A DNA stretch of 64,000 nucleotides from Alcaligenes endophyticus (lineage in GTDB: Bacteria > Pseudomonadota > Gammaproteobacteria > Burkholderiales > Burkholderiaceae_B): contig NZ_JAPKND010000001.1 in the NCBI RefSeq assembly GCF_026344035.1, forward strand, positions 434,001-498,000. Direction: 5' to 3'. Shown piece by piece: positions 36,260 to 45,058 of the stretch; within the stretch, counting starts at the first letter, position 1; the number at the start of each line of letters is the position of its first letter. The notes beneath the pieces were generated by a model that ran no database searches, had not been told where the DNA came from, and saw only the letters and a program-made list of their open reading frames with translations. The translations under genes were made by a program, and so were the position numbers.

Positions 36260-37494
36260 GCTGCCAGCACTCCTGTGGTTCTTTGACGCGTACCTAACCC
36301 CAAAGTTGCGGCGATCTGGTCATAATAGCCTTGCACCACGGCATGATAGCGCGCATCTTCGAGTAAAAATGCATCATGCCCATGCGGGGCATCAATTTCG
36401 GCATAACTGACGCGATGCTTGTTCTTCAATAAGGCCTGCACAATTTCGCGTGAGCGTTCCGGAGAAAAGCGCCAATCTGTAGTAAAAGAAACCACCAGAA
36501 AATTTGCCTGAACCCCTTCAAGAGCTTTATTTAAATCGCCTTGATAGGGGCGCGCAGGATCAAAGTAATCGAGGGCACGCGTGATAATCAAGTAGGTATT
36601 TGCATCAAAATAACGCGAAAACTTTTCCCCTTGATAGCGCAAGTAAGATTCGACTTCGAACTCCACACCGTAGCCATAATGGTACCCGCCATCTTCAGCC
36701 GGTGCCCGTTGCGTACGACCAAATTTTTCCGCCATAACAGTATCGGACTGATAGGTGATGTGTCCTACCATACGCGCTACCGCTAGCCCCGCTTGAGGGA
36801 CAACACCATGCTCGTAATAGTTGCCGCCATGAAACTGAGGATCGGACAAAATAGCGCTACGGGCCACTTCATTAAACGCAATATTTTGAGCGCTTAATCG
36901 GGGGGTACTGGCAATCACAACGCAATTGGCTACCCGCTCGGGGCAACTGATCGCCCAACTAAGCGCCTGCATTCCACCTAAAGAACCACCCATGACGGCT
37001 GCAAATTTTTCTATCCCAAGATAGTCAGCCAAACGAGCTTGGGCAAGAACCCAGTCTTCAACGGTAAGCACCGGAAACTCAGCGCCCCATGGTTTGCCGG
37101 TTATAGGGTGTGGGCTGGCTGGCCCTGTAGAGCCAAAGCAGGAACCAATATTGTTCACACCGATGACGAAAAAGCGGTCGGTATCCACCGCTTTTCCCGG
37201 CCCCACCATATTGTCCCACCAGCCTGTGCTTTTCGTTTCATTCTCATACAAGCCTGCCACATGATGGGAAGCATTTAAGGCATGACAAATCAACACGGCA
37301 TTGGACGCATCGGCGTTAAGCTGCCCATAGGTTTCAAATGCCAATGTATAGCTAGGCAGCACCTGCCCACTGCTCAAAGGCAAGGGCTCATCAAAAAACA
37401 GGGACTGTGGCCTGACATAACCCACCGATCCTTGGGGTAGCTCAGGAGAACAAGAAATAGACCCTTCTAGGGTCTTAATAGAAGAAGTGACCAT
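36256..37494 (-). CDS. metX: Homoserine O-acyltransferase (MetX)
   Basis: 412 residues from ATG 37494; the AGAGG 5 bases upstream forms the 3' edge of the SAM-II riboswitch. Upstream in-frame codons lie in the riboswitch itself. Alpha/beta hydrolase with the nucleophile elbow [12 protein letters not shown] near 160-171, the catalytic aspartate region [15 protein letters not shown] and the histidine in [12 protein letters not shown]. Activates homoserine for methionine synthesis. MetX enzymes use acetyl- or succinyl-CoA and the donor cannot be decided by eye. Confidence 0.95.
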   Translation of the reverse strand: MVTSSIKTLEGSISCSPELPQGSVGYVRPQSLFFDEPLPLSSGQVLPSYTLAFETYGQLNADASNAVLICHALNASHHVAGLYENETKSTGWWDNMVGPGKAVDTDRFFVIGVNNIGSCFGSTGPASPHPITGKPWGAEFPVLTVEDWVLAQARLADYLGIEKFAAVMGGSLGGMQALSWAISCPERVANCVVIASTPRLSAQNIAFNEVARSAILSDPQFHGGNYYEHGVVPQAGLAVARMVGHITYQSDTVMAEKFGRTQRAPAEDGGYHYGYGVEFEVESYLRYQGEKFSRYFDANTYLIITRALDYFDPARPYQGDLNKALEGVQANFLVVSFTTDWRFSPERSREIVQALLKNKHRVSYAEIDAPHGHDAFLLEDARYHAVVQGYYDQIAATLGLGTRQRTTGVLAA

Positions 37495-37500
37495 ACGGAC

Positions 37501-37553
37501 CTCTTTAGCTGGATTTATAGGAGCGCCCGCAAGCGGATCAGGCAAATCGGCGC
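37501..37553 (-). promoter_or_regulatory. SAM-II riboswitch in the metX leader
   Basis: On the minus strand, GCGCC (37553-37549) pairs with GGCGC (37527-37523) as P1. The loop starts GATTTG, carries CCGCTTGC, and GATTT can pair with AAATC in the 3' arm to form the pseudoknot. The 3' arm, TATAAATCCAGCTAAAGAGG, matches the conserved SAM-II end (TAAAT, AGCTAAA, AGG). Its last bases are the metX ribosome site, so SAM binding should block translation, as in the alphaproteobacterial examples. Confidence 0.9.
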
Positions 37554-37746
37554 AAAACAGCTGTAGTTTAGCACCCTAGCGAAAGCGAATCCATGCCTAC
37601 TCCAAAATCTTCCTGCGCAACTTAGGTTTTCTCTATAAAAGCAGCTAAACCACTTGCCTTTGATTTGTATCATTTAGTTTCAGACAAAGCATAGGCACAA
37701 TACGACTACTTCTTCCTTTCCTCCTTCTCCATTAAGGCTATCATCC

Positions 37747-37962
37747 ATGTTGCACTTAACGACACGCGAAGAGCTTTGTCTCAATTGGGTTGCTCAAGGT
37801 AAAACCAGCACTGAAATCGGTCTCATATTGAATATATCAGCGCGTACAGTGAATTTTCACATTCAAAATGCCTGTGGCAAGATGGGAGTCAGAAAACGCC
37901 AAGCGGCTATCGCGAAAGCCCTACTAGAGGGCAGAATTAGCGGTATGCCACCCATCTCTTAA
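37747..37962 (+). CDS. Orphan LuxR-type helix-turn-helix protein
   Basis: 71 residues, consisting only of a GerE/LuxR DNA-binding domain: LTTREELCLNWVAQGKTSTEIGLILNISARTVNFHIQNACGKMGVRKRQAAI. The recognition helix SARTVNFHIQNACGKMGV is well kept. There is no signal-binding or receiver domain, and no such domain is encoded upstream. It is flanked by metX (divergent) and gshA. It could be a small autonomous regulator or the remnant of a larger one; clean start and stop favour the former. Confidence 0.75.
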   Translation: MLHLTTREELCLNWVAQGKTSTEIGLILNISARTVNFHIQNACGKMGVRKRQAAIAKALLEGRISGMPPIS

Positions 37963-38221
37963 AGGCTGTCGGAAAGCGTTCGAGAAACGCCATAAAGCAC
38001 CTTAAGGGTAATAGTGAAGTATCGCGTAAGTAAAAAACAGTGTTTTCTTTAATGTTTCTTCCGCTATACGGTAAACCTGGCTTTATACTCGCGACCTAGA
38101 CCTATCGTTATAAAACACTCGATAACTCCAATAACACTGGCACTACCCGCCCACTATCGGGTAAGCTGCCTAACCATTCTACCTACATCCTAGGTGACGA
38201 TTTTTTACTGGAATACAGTAG

Positions 38222-39805
38222 ATGACTACTCGCCAACACCGTCTCGCCGCGTTACGCGCACACCCCCATATACTGCGTTCTATCTTGCGTGGTATCGAGA
38301 AAGAGGGCCTACGCGTCAATGAGCAGGGACAGCTTGCCCAGACGCCCCACCCCAGTGCATTAGGCTCAGCCCTAAGCAATGAACACGTAACAACGGACTA
38401 TGCCGAAGCCTTGCTGGAGCTCATCACCAGTCCACATGATACGGTTGCCGGTTTACTCACCGAACTGCAAGAGCTGCATACCTTTGTAGGCTCTAAGCTA
38501 CAGGGCGAAATTGTCTGGAATCAGTCCATGCCAGCGCTATTACCAGACGAAAAAGACATCGCCATAGGCTGGTACGGCAGCTCAAACACAGGCATGCTCA
38601 AACATGTCTACCGTCGTGGTCTAGCCGAACGTTACGGTAAAACCATGCAATGCATAGCAGGCGTACATTACAATTTTTCTTTACCCGATGAAATGTGGGG
38701 TGTGCTGGGACAGTGCGGCCAAGATTTACAAGAGCAACGATCTAAGGGCTACCTGTCTCTAATACGTAACTTCACTCGCTATTCGTGGTTGCTCATGTAT
38801 TTGTTTGGCGCTTCTCCCGCCATTTCCAAAAACTTCCTACAGGGCGCTAGCAGTCAACTAAGCCAAATTGCGCCCGACACACTCGCGCTTCCGTATGCAA
38901 CGAGTTTACGCATGAGCGACTTAGGCTACCAGAACAAAGAAGCTCAGGCTGAATTGCAACTTTGCTACAACGACTTAGACACGTTTATCATGCGTATGTA
39001 CCACGCTGCGGTAACGCCCTGGCCTGCCTATGAAGCAATAGGTACACATCGGGATGGCGAGTGGATTCAGCTCAATACGCATATTCTACAAATTGAAAAC
39101 GAATACTATTCCAGCATACGCCCTAAGCGCACAACAGGGCCGTGCGAACGCCCTGCTACCGCTTTGGCCGAGCGTGGCGTAGAGTACGTCGAAGTGCGCT
39201 GCATGGATATCGATCCGACCGCGCCGTTGGGTATTTCAGCCCAGACCTGCCACTTCCTCGACACTTTTTTACTGTACTGTGCGGTAGAAGACAGCCCCTA
39301 TTTCCCTGACGGCGGCTTTTGCCAAGACAGCAAAACCAACTTTGCCAGTGTGGTAAAAGAGGGCAGAAAACCAGGGCTAACGTTGATCAATCAGCATAAA
39401 GAAACGGTTTCCTTGCCTGCGTGGGGACGCTCTATTCTGGATGGCATGCAAGCCTACGCTGAACTGCTCGACGAATCCTTTGGGGGCACGGCCCATCAAG
39501 AAGCTGTGCAAGCTCAGTATGCCAAACTCGAGAACGCCGAACACACCCCCTCAGCTCAGCTCTATGAGTTGCTGCGCAGCACACAACAAAGCTTTCAGGC
39601 ATTTACCTTACAAAGCAGCCTAGAGCACCAACAGCACTTGCTCGCAAGCCCTTTAAGTGCCGAACGACTGCAACAATACGAACGTGCTGCCAGTGCCTCT
39701 ATTCAAGCGCAACAAGTTCTCGAAGCAACGCCCAGTGAAAGCTTCGCTGAATACGTAGCCCGCTATGAACGCAACCTCACCCCTCCCTTAGCGCTACGTA
39801 GCTAA
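38222..39805 (+). CDS. gshA: Glutamate-cysteine ligase (proteobacterial type)
   Basis: 527 residues. ATP-dependent first step of glutathione synthesis. Family segments: GIEKEGLRVNEQGQLAQTPHPSALGSALSNEHVTTDYAEALLELIT spans about 24-69 and holds the metal/glutamate-binding glutamates; GVHYNFSLPDE, GYQNKEAQ, IENEYYSSIRPKR and VEYVEVRCMDIDP follow. The upstream leader (37963-38221) contains two short inverted repeats (GTTAT/ATAAC at about 38107-38126; TACCCG/CGGGTA at 38144-38163). A terminator follows. Confidence 0.95.
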   Translation: MTTRQHRLAALRAHPHILRSILRGIEKEGLRVNEQGQLAQTPHPSALGSALSNEHVTTDYAEALLELITSPHDTVAGLLTELQELHTFVGSKLQGEIVWNQSMPALLPDEKDIAIGWYGSSNTGMLKHVYRRGLAERYGKTMQCIAGVHYNFSLPDEMWGVLGQCGQDLQEQRSKGYLSLIRNFTRYSWLLMYLFGASPAISKNFLQGASSQLSQIAPDTLALPYATSLRMSDLGYQNKEAQAELQLCYNDLDTFIMRMYHAAVTPWPAYEAIGTHRDGEWIQLNTHILQIENEYYSSIRPKRTTGPCERPATALAERGVEYVEVRCMDIDPTAPLGISAQTCHFLDTFLLYCAVEDSPYFPDGGFCQDSKTNFASVVKEGRKPGLTLINQHKETVSLPAWGRSILDGMQAYAELLDESFGGTAHQEAVQAQYAKLENAEHTPSAQLYELLRSTQQSFQAFTLQSSLEHQQHLLASPLSAERLQQYERAASASIQAQQVLEATPSESFAEYVARYERNLTPPLALRS

Positions 39806-39824
39806 ATTTTTCTGCCCCTTTCTC

Positions 39825-39848
39825 AAGGCCACCATGTGTGGCCTTTTT
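39825..39848 (+). terminator. Intrinsic terminator after gshA
   Basis: AAGGCCAC (39825-39832) pairs with GTGGCCTT (39838-39845), with a 5-base loop, and runs into T to 39848. Confidence 0.85.
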
Positions 39849-39906
39849 GTTGCGTGCTTACCCTGCGACAAACACGAGCAAAGAATATATGACACACAAA
39901 CGTGTA

Positions 39907-39921
39907 ATGTTATAACATAAC
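39907..39921. promoter_or_regulatory. Zur box before the TonB receptor gene
   Basis: ATGTTATAACATAAC, identical over 15 bases to the box between znuC and zur. It ends 24 bases before ATG 39946 and abuts ATG 39922. Position and identity predict zinc repression of the receptor and the coupled methyltransferase. Confidence 0.88.
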
Positions 39922-39945
39922 ATGTTTAATCTATTTCTATCTGTC

Positions 39946-41979
39946 ATGAAATTGTCCCTATCCCCACTTGCCTGGGCAGTAAACGTCGCTCTGGTGACCC
40001 CTGTATATGCGTCTTCACCTGCACAGATGCTAGATCCCATCCGTATCTCGGCTTCTCCTTTTAATGTAAGCGCTCAAGAAATGGTATCGCCCGCAACCAT
40101 CTTGCAAGGCCCGCAATTAAACCTGAATCGCGCTCCTAGCTTGGGCGAGCTACTAGGGTCTCAGCCCGGCATACACTCAGACACTTTCGGCAGCGGGGCT
40201 AGCCGTCCTGTAATTCGAGGACAAACAGCACCACGCGTAAAAGTGCTAAGCGATGGCTCAGAAATTATGGATGCATCCAATGTCTCGCCTGATCACGCTA
40301 TTACGATCGATACTTGGCTAGCCGAGCGCGTAGAGATATTACGTGGCCCGGCATCCTTGTTGTTTGGTGGCAGTTCAATCGGAGGGGTGGTCAACGTAAT
40401 TGATCGCAAAGTGCCCACATATATACCCGACCGTCCAGAAGGCGCGCTACACGTTGAAGGCTCTAGCGTAGACCAAGGGCGTGCCAGCGCGGTCGAATTA
40501 ACCACCGGGGCAGATAATATTGCCCTACACATAGAGGGCTCACATCACAAAAACAAAGATTATCGTGTTCCTCAGTGGCATGATAGTCATGTTAACGACT
40601 CACGCTCACGCAGTGATGCAATGAGCTTGGGTTTGTCTTTCATCGGTGATCAGGGCTATTTAGGGGGGGCCTACTCGTACCGAGAGGACACCTATGGCTT
40701 ACCTGGGCATACCCACGAGTACGAAAGCTGCCATCCGCATGGTTCTTCGCTTCACTGCGGCGGGCATGGGCATGAACACGAACATGAGCATGAGCATGAG
40801 CACGAACATGACGAGCATAATGCCTCCGCCCATTTACGCCATCAACGCTTTGACCTACGGGGAGAGTTACGTGACCCTTTGCCCGGATTCGAGTACGCTC
40901 GACTACGTGCCGCCTATACCGACTATCACCATGTAGAAAAAGAAAATGGCCAAGCGGGCACACGCTTTAGCAATCGCGGCTATGACACTCGTTTAGAACT
41001 GAGCCATCAGCCCATCGGTCAATTAAAAGGTGTAGTGGGGCTACAAACGTCTTTGTCTGACTTTGCCTCTAAAGATGGCCACGAGAACTTTATTCCTAAA
41101 ACTCGCACTCGTAATCAAGGCCTGTTTTTACTGGAGCATATACAGTGGGACAACTGGCGGGTGGAGTTCGGCGCTCGCCATGAATGGCAAACCATTACAC
41201 CCGATAGTCAAACACTGCGCCGACATAAAGGCCAAGCAAACTCATTATCCGTTGGAACCACCTGGAAGTTCGCACCAGAGTACTCAGCCAGCCTGTCCCT
41301 TTCTCGCTCTCAGCGACTGCCTAACGCCCAAGAGCTTTTTGCTAAAGGCGTACATTTTGCAACACTTACTTATGAACAAGGCAACCCGCATCTTGAGCGT
41401 GAAACCAGCAATAACATCGACATCGGTGTGAGCAAACACACAGGCGATCTGCGGCTCGAAGCACGCGCCTTTTATAACCGCAACAAAAATTATATTTATG
41501 CGCGTACGCTTGACCAATCTGAAGACTTTCGTTTAATTCGCTACAGTCAAGATGAGGCCCAGTTCTGGGGGCTAGAGGCACAGGCCTCCTATCCTTTAAC
41601 CTCGGCGGTGAGTCTCAGCGTATATGGCGATCTAGTGCGCGGCAAACTGCTTCACCCCGATCGGGCCTTACCCCGTATGCCTGCTGCACGCCTAGGGGTA
41701 CGCAGTGATCTGAACTGGCAAAACTGGGCAGCCTATGTCTCCTACACCCAAACCTTGGCGCAACATAGAAGTGCTGAGTTCGAGCGTGATACCGCTTCAT
41801 TTGGCATGTTAAGCATGGGCGTTAGTTATACCCATCGTGTCGCTCAAACCGACTACACGGTTTACTTGAAAGGCAGTAACTTACTGAATAAACTGGCCTA
41901 TAACCACACCTCATTTATCTCCCGTCACGCACCATTCCAAGGTCGCAACATCACCGCTGGGCTAAGGATCGAGTTTTGA
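39946..41979 (+). CDS. znuD: TonB-dependent outer membrane receptor, ZnuD-like zinc receptor
   Basis: 677 residues from ATG 39946, giving a clean signal peptide MKLSLSPLAWAVNVALVTPVYAS; ATG 39922 lies against the Zur box and is less likely. Plug domain: SLGELLGSQPGIHSDTFGSGASRPVIRGQ and VERVEILRGPASLLFGGSSIGGVVNV. Beta-barrel to the C-terminal LRIEF with terminal aromatic. An extracellular loop at about 262-298 has a His-rich run (HPHGSS...HCGGHGHEHEHEHEHEHEHDEHN), as in neisserial ZnuD. The Zur box supports zinc as substrate. Confidence 0.9.
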   Translation: MKLSLSPLAWAVNVALVTPVYASSPAQMLDPIRISASPFNVSAQEMVSPATILQGPQLNLNRAPSLGELLGSQPGIHSDTFGSGASRPVIRGQTAPRVKVLSDGSEIMDASNVSPDHAITIDTWLAERVEILRGPASLLFGGSSIGGVVNVIDRKVPTYIPDRPEGALHVEGSSVDQGRASAVELTTGADNIALHIEGSHHKNKDYRVPQWHDSHVNDSRSRSDAMSLGLSFIGDQGYLGGAYSYREDTYGLPGHTHEYESCHPHGSSLHCGGHGHEHEHEHEHEHEHDEHNASAHLRHQRFDLRGELRDPLPGFEYARLRAAYTDYHHVEKENGQAGTRFSNRGYDTRLELSHQPIGQLKGVVGLQTSLSDFASKDGHENFIPKTRTRNQGLFLLEHIQWDNWRVEFGARHEWQTITPDSQTLRRHKGQANSLSVGTTWKFAPEYSASLSLSRSQRLPNAQELFAKGVHFATLTYEQGNPHLERETSNNIDIGVSKHTGDLRLEARAFYNRNKNYIYARTLDQSEDFRLIRYSQDEAQFWGLEAQASYPLTSAVSLSVYGDLVRGKLLHPDRALPRMPAARLGVRSDLNWQNWAAYVSYTQTLAQHRSAEFERDTASFGMLSMGVSYTHRVAQTDYTVYLKGSNLLNKLAYNHTSFISRHAPFQGRNITAGLRIEF

Positions 41980-42752
41980 GTACGCCTAAAATCCACACAG
42001 ATAGCCGCCTTTTTCAAGTTATCACCGATATGCAGGCCGATCGCCCATGGGGCAATGTGCTCGATGCAGGAACAGGGCGTAGTTCCATGAACTGGTTACT
42101 GAGTCTGCACACGACTAGCTGGACTGCAGTGACCGGTGCACAAAGTATGGCTGATCAGGTCAAACGAGAGTTCGGTAACAGGCAACGCCCCCAAGATAAA
42201 CTACTGGTAGGCAATTGGAGCGACCCCGAACTACTCGCCGGGCAACGCTATGAGACAGTCCTTGCCGATTACTTACTGGGTGCCATGGACGGCTTCTCAC
42301 CCTATGCACAAGATTTACTTTTTGGTCGTTTACGCCCCTTAGTAAAACAACGCTTTTACCTTATTGGTCTCGAACCCTATGTGCCATACTCAAGCTCTGA
42401 TCCGGCAGGAACCCTGGTCGTAGAGATAGGGCGTCTGCGCGACGCCTGCTTATTATTGGCAGGGGAGCGCCCCTATCGTGAATATCCAATGGACTGGGTG
42501 TTACGACATTTACGCCAAGCAGGCTTGCGCTGCCTTGACGCTCAACGTTTCGCCATACGCTACGGAGAGCGTTTTATTAACAGTCAGCTTGATATGTGCA
42601 TGCAGCGTACGCAACGTTTTAAGGATCGTACGCTCGCCGTGGCCATGAGTGAACATATCGCGCACTTGCGACGCCGTTCTTTGTCTTTTAGTGAGGCAGA
42701 AGGCGGACTACGTCACGGCTATGACTATGTCATCGCTGCTGAGCCCATGTAA
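41976..42752 (+). CDS. Class I SAM-dependent methyltransferase coupled to the zinc receptor gene
   Basis: 258 residues. Starts with TTG overlapping the receptor stop (TTGA), with AAGGA 7 bases upstream, so translation is probably coupled. Motif I is VLDAGTGRSSMNWLLSL (residues 29-45); later segments are YETVLADYLLGAMDGF and RFYLIGLEPYVPY. It does not look like nicotianamine synthase/CntL or any methyltransferase I can name. Under the upstream Zur box it should be made in zinc shortage. Possible roles, such as making or modifying a metallophore or modifying the receptor, are speculation. Confidence 0.7.
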   Translation: MSTPKIHTDSRLFQVITDMQADRPWGNVLDAGTGRSSMNWLLSLHTTSWTAVTGAQSMADQVKREFGNRQRPQDKLLVGNWSDPELLAGQRYETVLADYLLGAMDGFSPYAQDLLFGRLRPLVKQRFYLIGLEPYVPYSSSDPAGTLVVEIGRLRDACLLLAGERPYREYPMDWVLRHLRQAGLRCLDAQRFAIRYGERFINSQLDMCMQRTQRFKDRTLAVAMSEHIAHLRRRSLSFSEAEGGLRHGYDYVIAAEPM

Positions 42753-42841
42753 ATTGAGCCACGTTGAATAAGTCATTATCTACGAAGTGCGTAGTGTGCA
42801 CTAAATGTAAGCAAAGCCAGATAGGCTATAAATGAAGGCTG

Positions 42842-42916
42842 TGGCGCGCCCGACAGGAATCGAACCTGTATCGAGAGCTTCGGAAACTCTAATTCTATCC
42901 ATTGAACTACGGGCGC
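42842..42916 (-). tRNA. tRNA-Arg (anticodon CCG)
   Basis: Cloverleaf on the minus strand. The acceptor stem pairs GCGCCCG (42916-42910) with CGGGCGC (42852-42846), followed by discriminator G and an encoded CCA. The D-arm region reads AGTTCAATGGATAGAAT. The anticodon stem AGAGT/GCTCT holds the 7-base loop TTCCGAA, anticodon CCG, decoding CGG. The T arm is ACAGG-TTCGATT-CCTGT. Confidence 0.96.
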
Positions 42917-42996
42917 CAAGCCACAGATTTTAGCGTGAATACAGATTTAATTCACCCCCTATTTACGCCGAGCACAGTATCTACTACAAACTGAGT

Positions 42997-43025
42997 AATA
43001 CAAGAGCCGCGCAGTTCGCTATAAT
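42997..43025 (+). promoter_or_regulatory. Possible sigma-70 promoter of the cytochrome c gene
   Basis: A perfect -10 hexamer TATAAT (43020-43025), with a weak -35 (AATACA, 42997-43002) 17 bases upstream. Start would be near 43032, giving a leader of about 140 bases. Confidence 0.35.
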
Positions 43026-43171
43026 CACAGGTTGCGTGGCCGTGTAAAATGGCGCAAAGTAATTAATCACGCAGGTTTAAGAGTAGAAACCAAGTACCCG
43101 TCGTGCCGTTCAGGCGAAAGCGCATGCCTTGGTCCTACATTCATTCTTGTATGCATTTGCAGGATCCGATA

Positions 43172-44044
43172 ATGAGCAACACGGAACAAAAACCGGTAGA
43201 AAATCTCCAGGGGCGTCCAGCCATGATTAAAACCCCACAGCAATTGCTCGTCACCGTGGCTCTGGCCTTTATCGTGCCCGTTGCCGTTATCATCATGCTG
43301 GCACAGCTCGTAAGCGCCACGATGAGCTCAGGTGCAGGCTCTGATGCCATGTCTTTCGACGCTATTGCTGAACGTATTCAACCCGTTGCTGGCTTTAAGC
43401 TCGTTGACGCTAACGCAGTCATCGAACTAAAAACAGGTGAACAAGTCTACGAAAGCACCTGTATTGCCTGTCACGGCACAGGGATAGCCGGCGCACCTAA
43501 AACAGGTGACAAAGGTGCATGGGAACCTCTCATTCAGCTAGGCTACGATGAGCTTGTACACGCCGCCATCAATGGTATCCGCGGTATGCCTGCTCGGGGT
43601 GGCAATCCCAACTTAGACGATATCGAAGTTGCCCGTGCAGTAGCCTTTATGGCAAACCAAGCTGGCGCCACATTCGAAGCCCCTACCGTCGTTGACGAAG
43701 CAGCTAAAGAAGACACACCCAAAGAAGAGCCTGCTCCTACCAATGATGCTGCGGCCACCACGCCAAGCGCAGGCGCTACAGCACCCGTAGACGCCAGCAT
43801 TGACTTAGCGGCTGGCAAAAAACTATACGACAGCGTGTGCTTTGCCTGTCACGCCACGAAAGTACCTGGCGCCCCCCAGTTCGGCGACCAAGCCGCATGG
43901 AAGCCTTATATCGAAACCGGTTTAGACACGATGGTACAAAAAGCCATCCACGGTGTCGGAGCGATGCCCCCGCGTGGTGGGTCACAAGCGTCAGATGAAG
44001 AAATCAAATCTGCCGTGCAGTACATGGTTGACGCAGCCAAGTAA
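43172..44044 (+). CDS. Membrane-anchored dihaem cytochrome c (c5 type)
   Basis: 290 residues from ATG 43172 with AGGA 7 bases upstream. An N-terminal helix (LLVTVALAFIVPVAVIIMLAQLV) anchors the protein, facing the periplasm. Two c5-type domains follow, each with a CxxCH haem site (CIACH at 97-101 and CFACH at 223-227) and a later methionine ligand in NGIRGMPARGG and HGVGAMPPRGG. A low-complexity Ala/Pro/Glu linker joins them. Probably carries electrons to a terminal oxidase. Ends at a strong terminator. Confidence 0.9.
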   Translation: MSNTEQKPVENLQGRPAMIKTPQQLLVTVALAFIVPVAVIIMLAQLVSATMSSGAGSDAMSFDAIAERIQPVAGFKLVDANAVIELKTGEQVYESTCIACHGTGIAGAPKTGDKGAWEPLIQLGYDELVHAAINGIRGMPARGGNPNLDDIEVARAVAFMANQAGATFEAPTVVDEAAKEDTPKEEPAPTNDAAATTPSAGATAPVDASIDLAAGKKLYDSVCFACHATKVPGAPQFGDQAAWKPYIETGLDTMVQKAIHGVGAMPPRGGSQASDEEIKSAVQYMVDAAK

Positions 44045-44069
44045 TCACTCGCCCCACTAAGTACAGAAA

Positions 44070-44102
44070 AGCCAGCTTAGGTGCTTACCTAGCTGGCTTT
44101 TT
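44070..44102 (+). terminator. Intrinsic terminator after the cytochrome c gene
   Basis: AGCCAGC...TAGGT pairs with ACCTA...GCTGGCT (one bulged T, loop GCTT) and leads into a run of T ending at 44102. Confidence 0.9.
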
Positions 44103-44175
44103 GACGTCTATACGATGACTCGTTTCTTTATAGACCTCTTGGCACCAAGCCATTGCTTACCGAATCGAACAAGCC

Positions 44176-44928
44176 TCAAGCGCCTAAGTAGGCGCTCAAG
44201 CCACGTACTAAATACACGGTTCCAATAGCGGCAACGATCCATTGTGTATACTTTCTGAACGACTGATCTGTTAAGCGTTCAAGTACGACCTTACTTAGCG
44301 ATGTGCCCCAAATCGCCAAGAGCGCAAATAAACATAAAGTCCAATACGCTACTGGGAACTCATCGGGAACGGCTACTACTAATAGACCAAAATAAATAAG
44401 TTTGCCTAAATGACCAAACAGTTGGCAAGCTGCCTTAGTGGCAATAACCTGATGGCGATTATACGTTTCACGTACAAAAAACACATCTAACGTTGGGCCG
44501 GAAACCCCCGAAAGCAGTTGAAAGAACGTACACAAAGCACCGCACAACTCTGCCCCGCCACGACTCGTGGCTTGCGGTACCCATTTCTTAGGAATAGACA
44601 GGGCCAGAAATGGCACGATACCCAAAGCAATAAGCACCACACTCATCGCAGGACTAAAACTGACCCAACTCATGACAGCTGTCACTGCGACAAGGCCCAA
44701 CACAAAACGTAGCACAATGCCCCACTGCACATGCTTACGCCACATCACAGCACGCCAACCATTAGCGAAAGCTTGGATAAAACCGTGCAAAATCATCGCA
44801 TGACCAACAGGCAGCAAAAACACTAAGCCGCCCATCAATACCATACCTCCTGCCATACCGAACACGCCGGACAGAAAAGAGGTAAAGACCACGAAGGCGG
44901 ATAAAGAAAAAATAGCTAAAACGGACAC
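44176..44928 (-). CDS. TSUP-family membrane carrier (second copy)
   Basis: 250-residue polytopic membrane protein. TauE/SafE-type features: FTSFLSGVFGMAGGMVLMGGLVFLLPV near 15-41 in the first half, and LCGALCTFFQLLSGVSGPTLDVFFVR near 128-153 replacing the usual glycine-rich second repeat. The substrate is unknown. It stands between the cytochrome c and acyl-CoA genes and shares no overlap with either. Confidence 0.8.
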   Translation of the reverse strand: MSVLAIFSLSAFVVFTSFLSGVFGMAGGMVLMGGLVFLLPVGHAMILHGFIQAFANGWRAVMWRKHVQWGIVLRFVLGLVAVTAVMSWVSFSPAMSVVLIALGIVPFLALSIPKKWVPQATSRGGAELCGALCTFFQLLSGVSGPTLDVFFVRETYNRHQVIATKAACQLFGHLGKLIYFGLLVVAVPDEFPVAYWTLCLFALLAIWGTSLSKVVLERLTDQSFRKYTQWIVAAIGTVYLVRGLSAYLGA

Positions 44929-45010
44929 CTACCACCACTCCCCAGAGGCCAAAGCATAAATTATTAATATTGGTCTGCCTTGCCTCACAACCAGATCACC
45001 CACTCAGATA

Positions 45011-45038
45011 ATGTGGCCTGCACGTCAGCAGGCCACAT
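45011..45038 (-). terminator. Hairpin after the hydroxyacyl-CoA dehydrogenase gene
   Basis: A perfect 10-bp stem, ATGTGGCCTG (45011-45020) with CAGGCCACAT (45029-45038), 21 bases after the dehydrogenase stop. There is no T-run, so it may be a rho-assisted stop or an RNA 3'-end stabiliser. Confidence 0.5.
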
Positions 45039-45058
45039 AACTGGCTCACTGACTTACT

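Noticed and set aside
40725-40840. Short tandem repeats resembling a repeat array
   Set aside because: They are in-frame His/Glu codons inside the receptor's extracellular loop, not a CRISPR or non-coding satellite.
44136-44160. Sigma-54-like TGGCAC...TTGC
   Set aside because: The GG and GC elements are 12 bases apart instead of the required 10.
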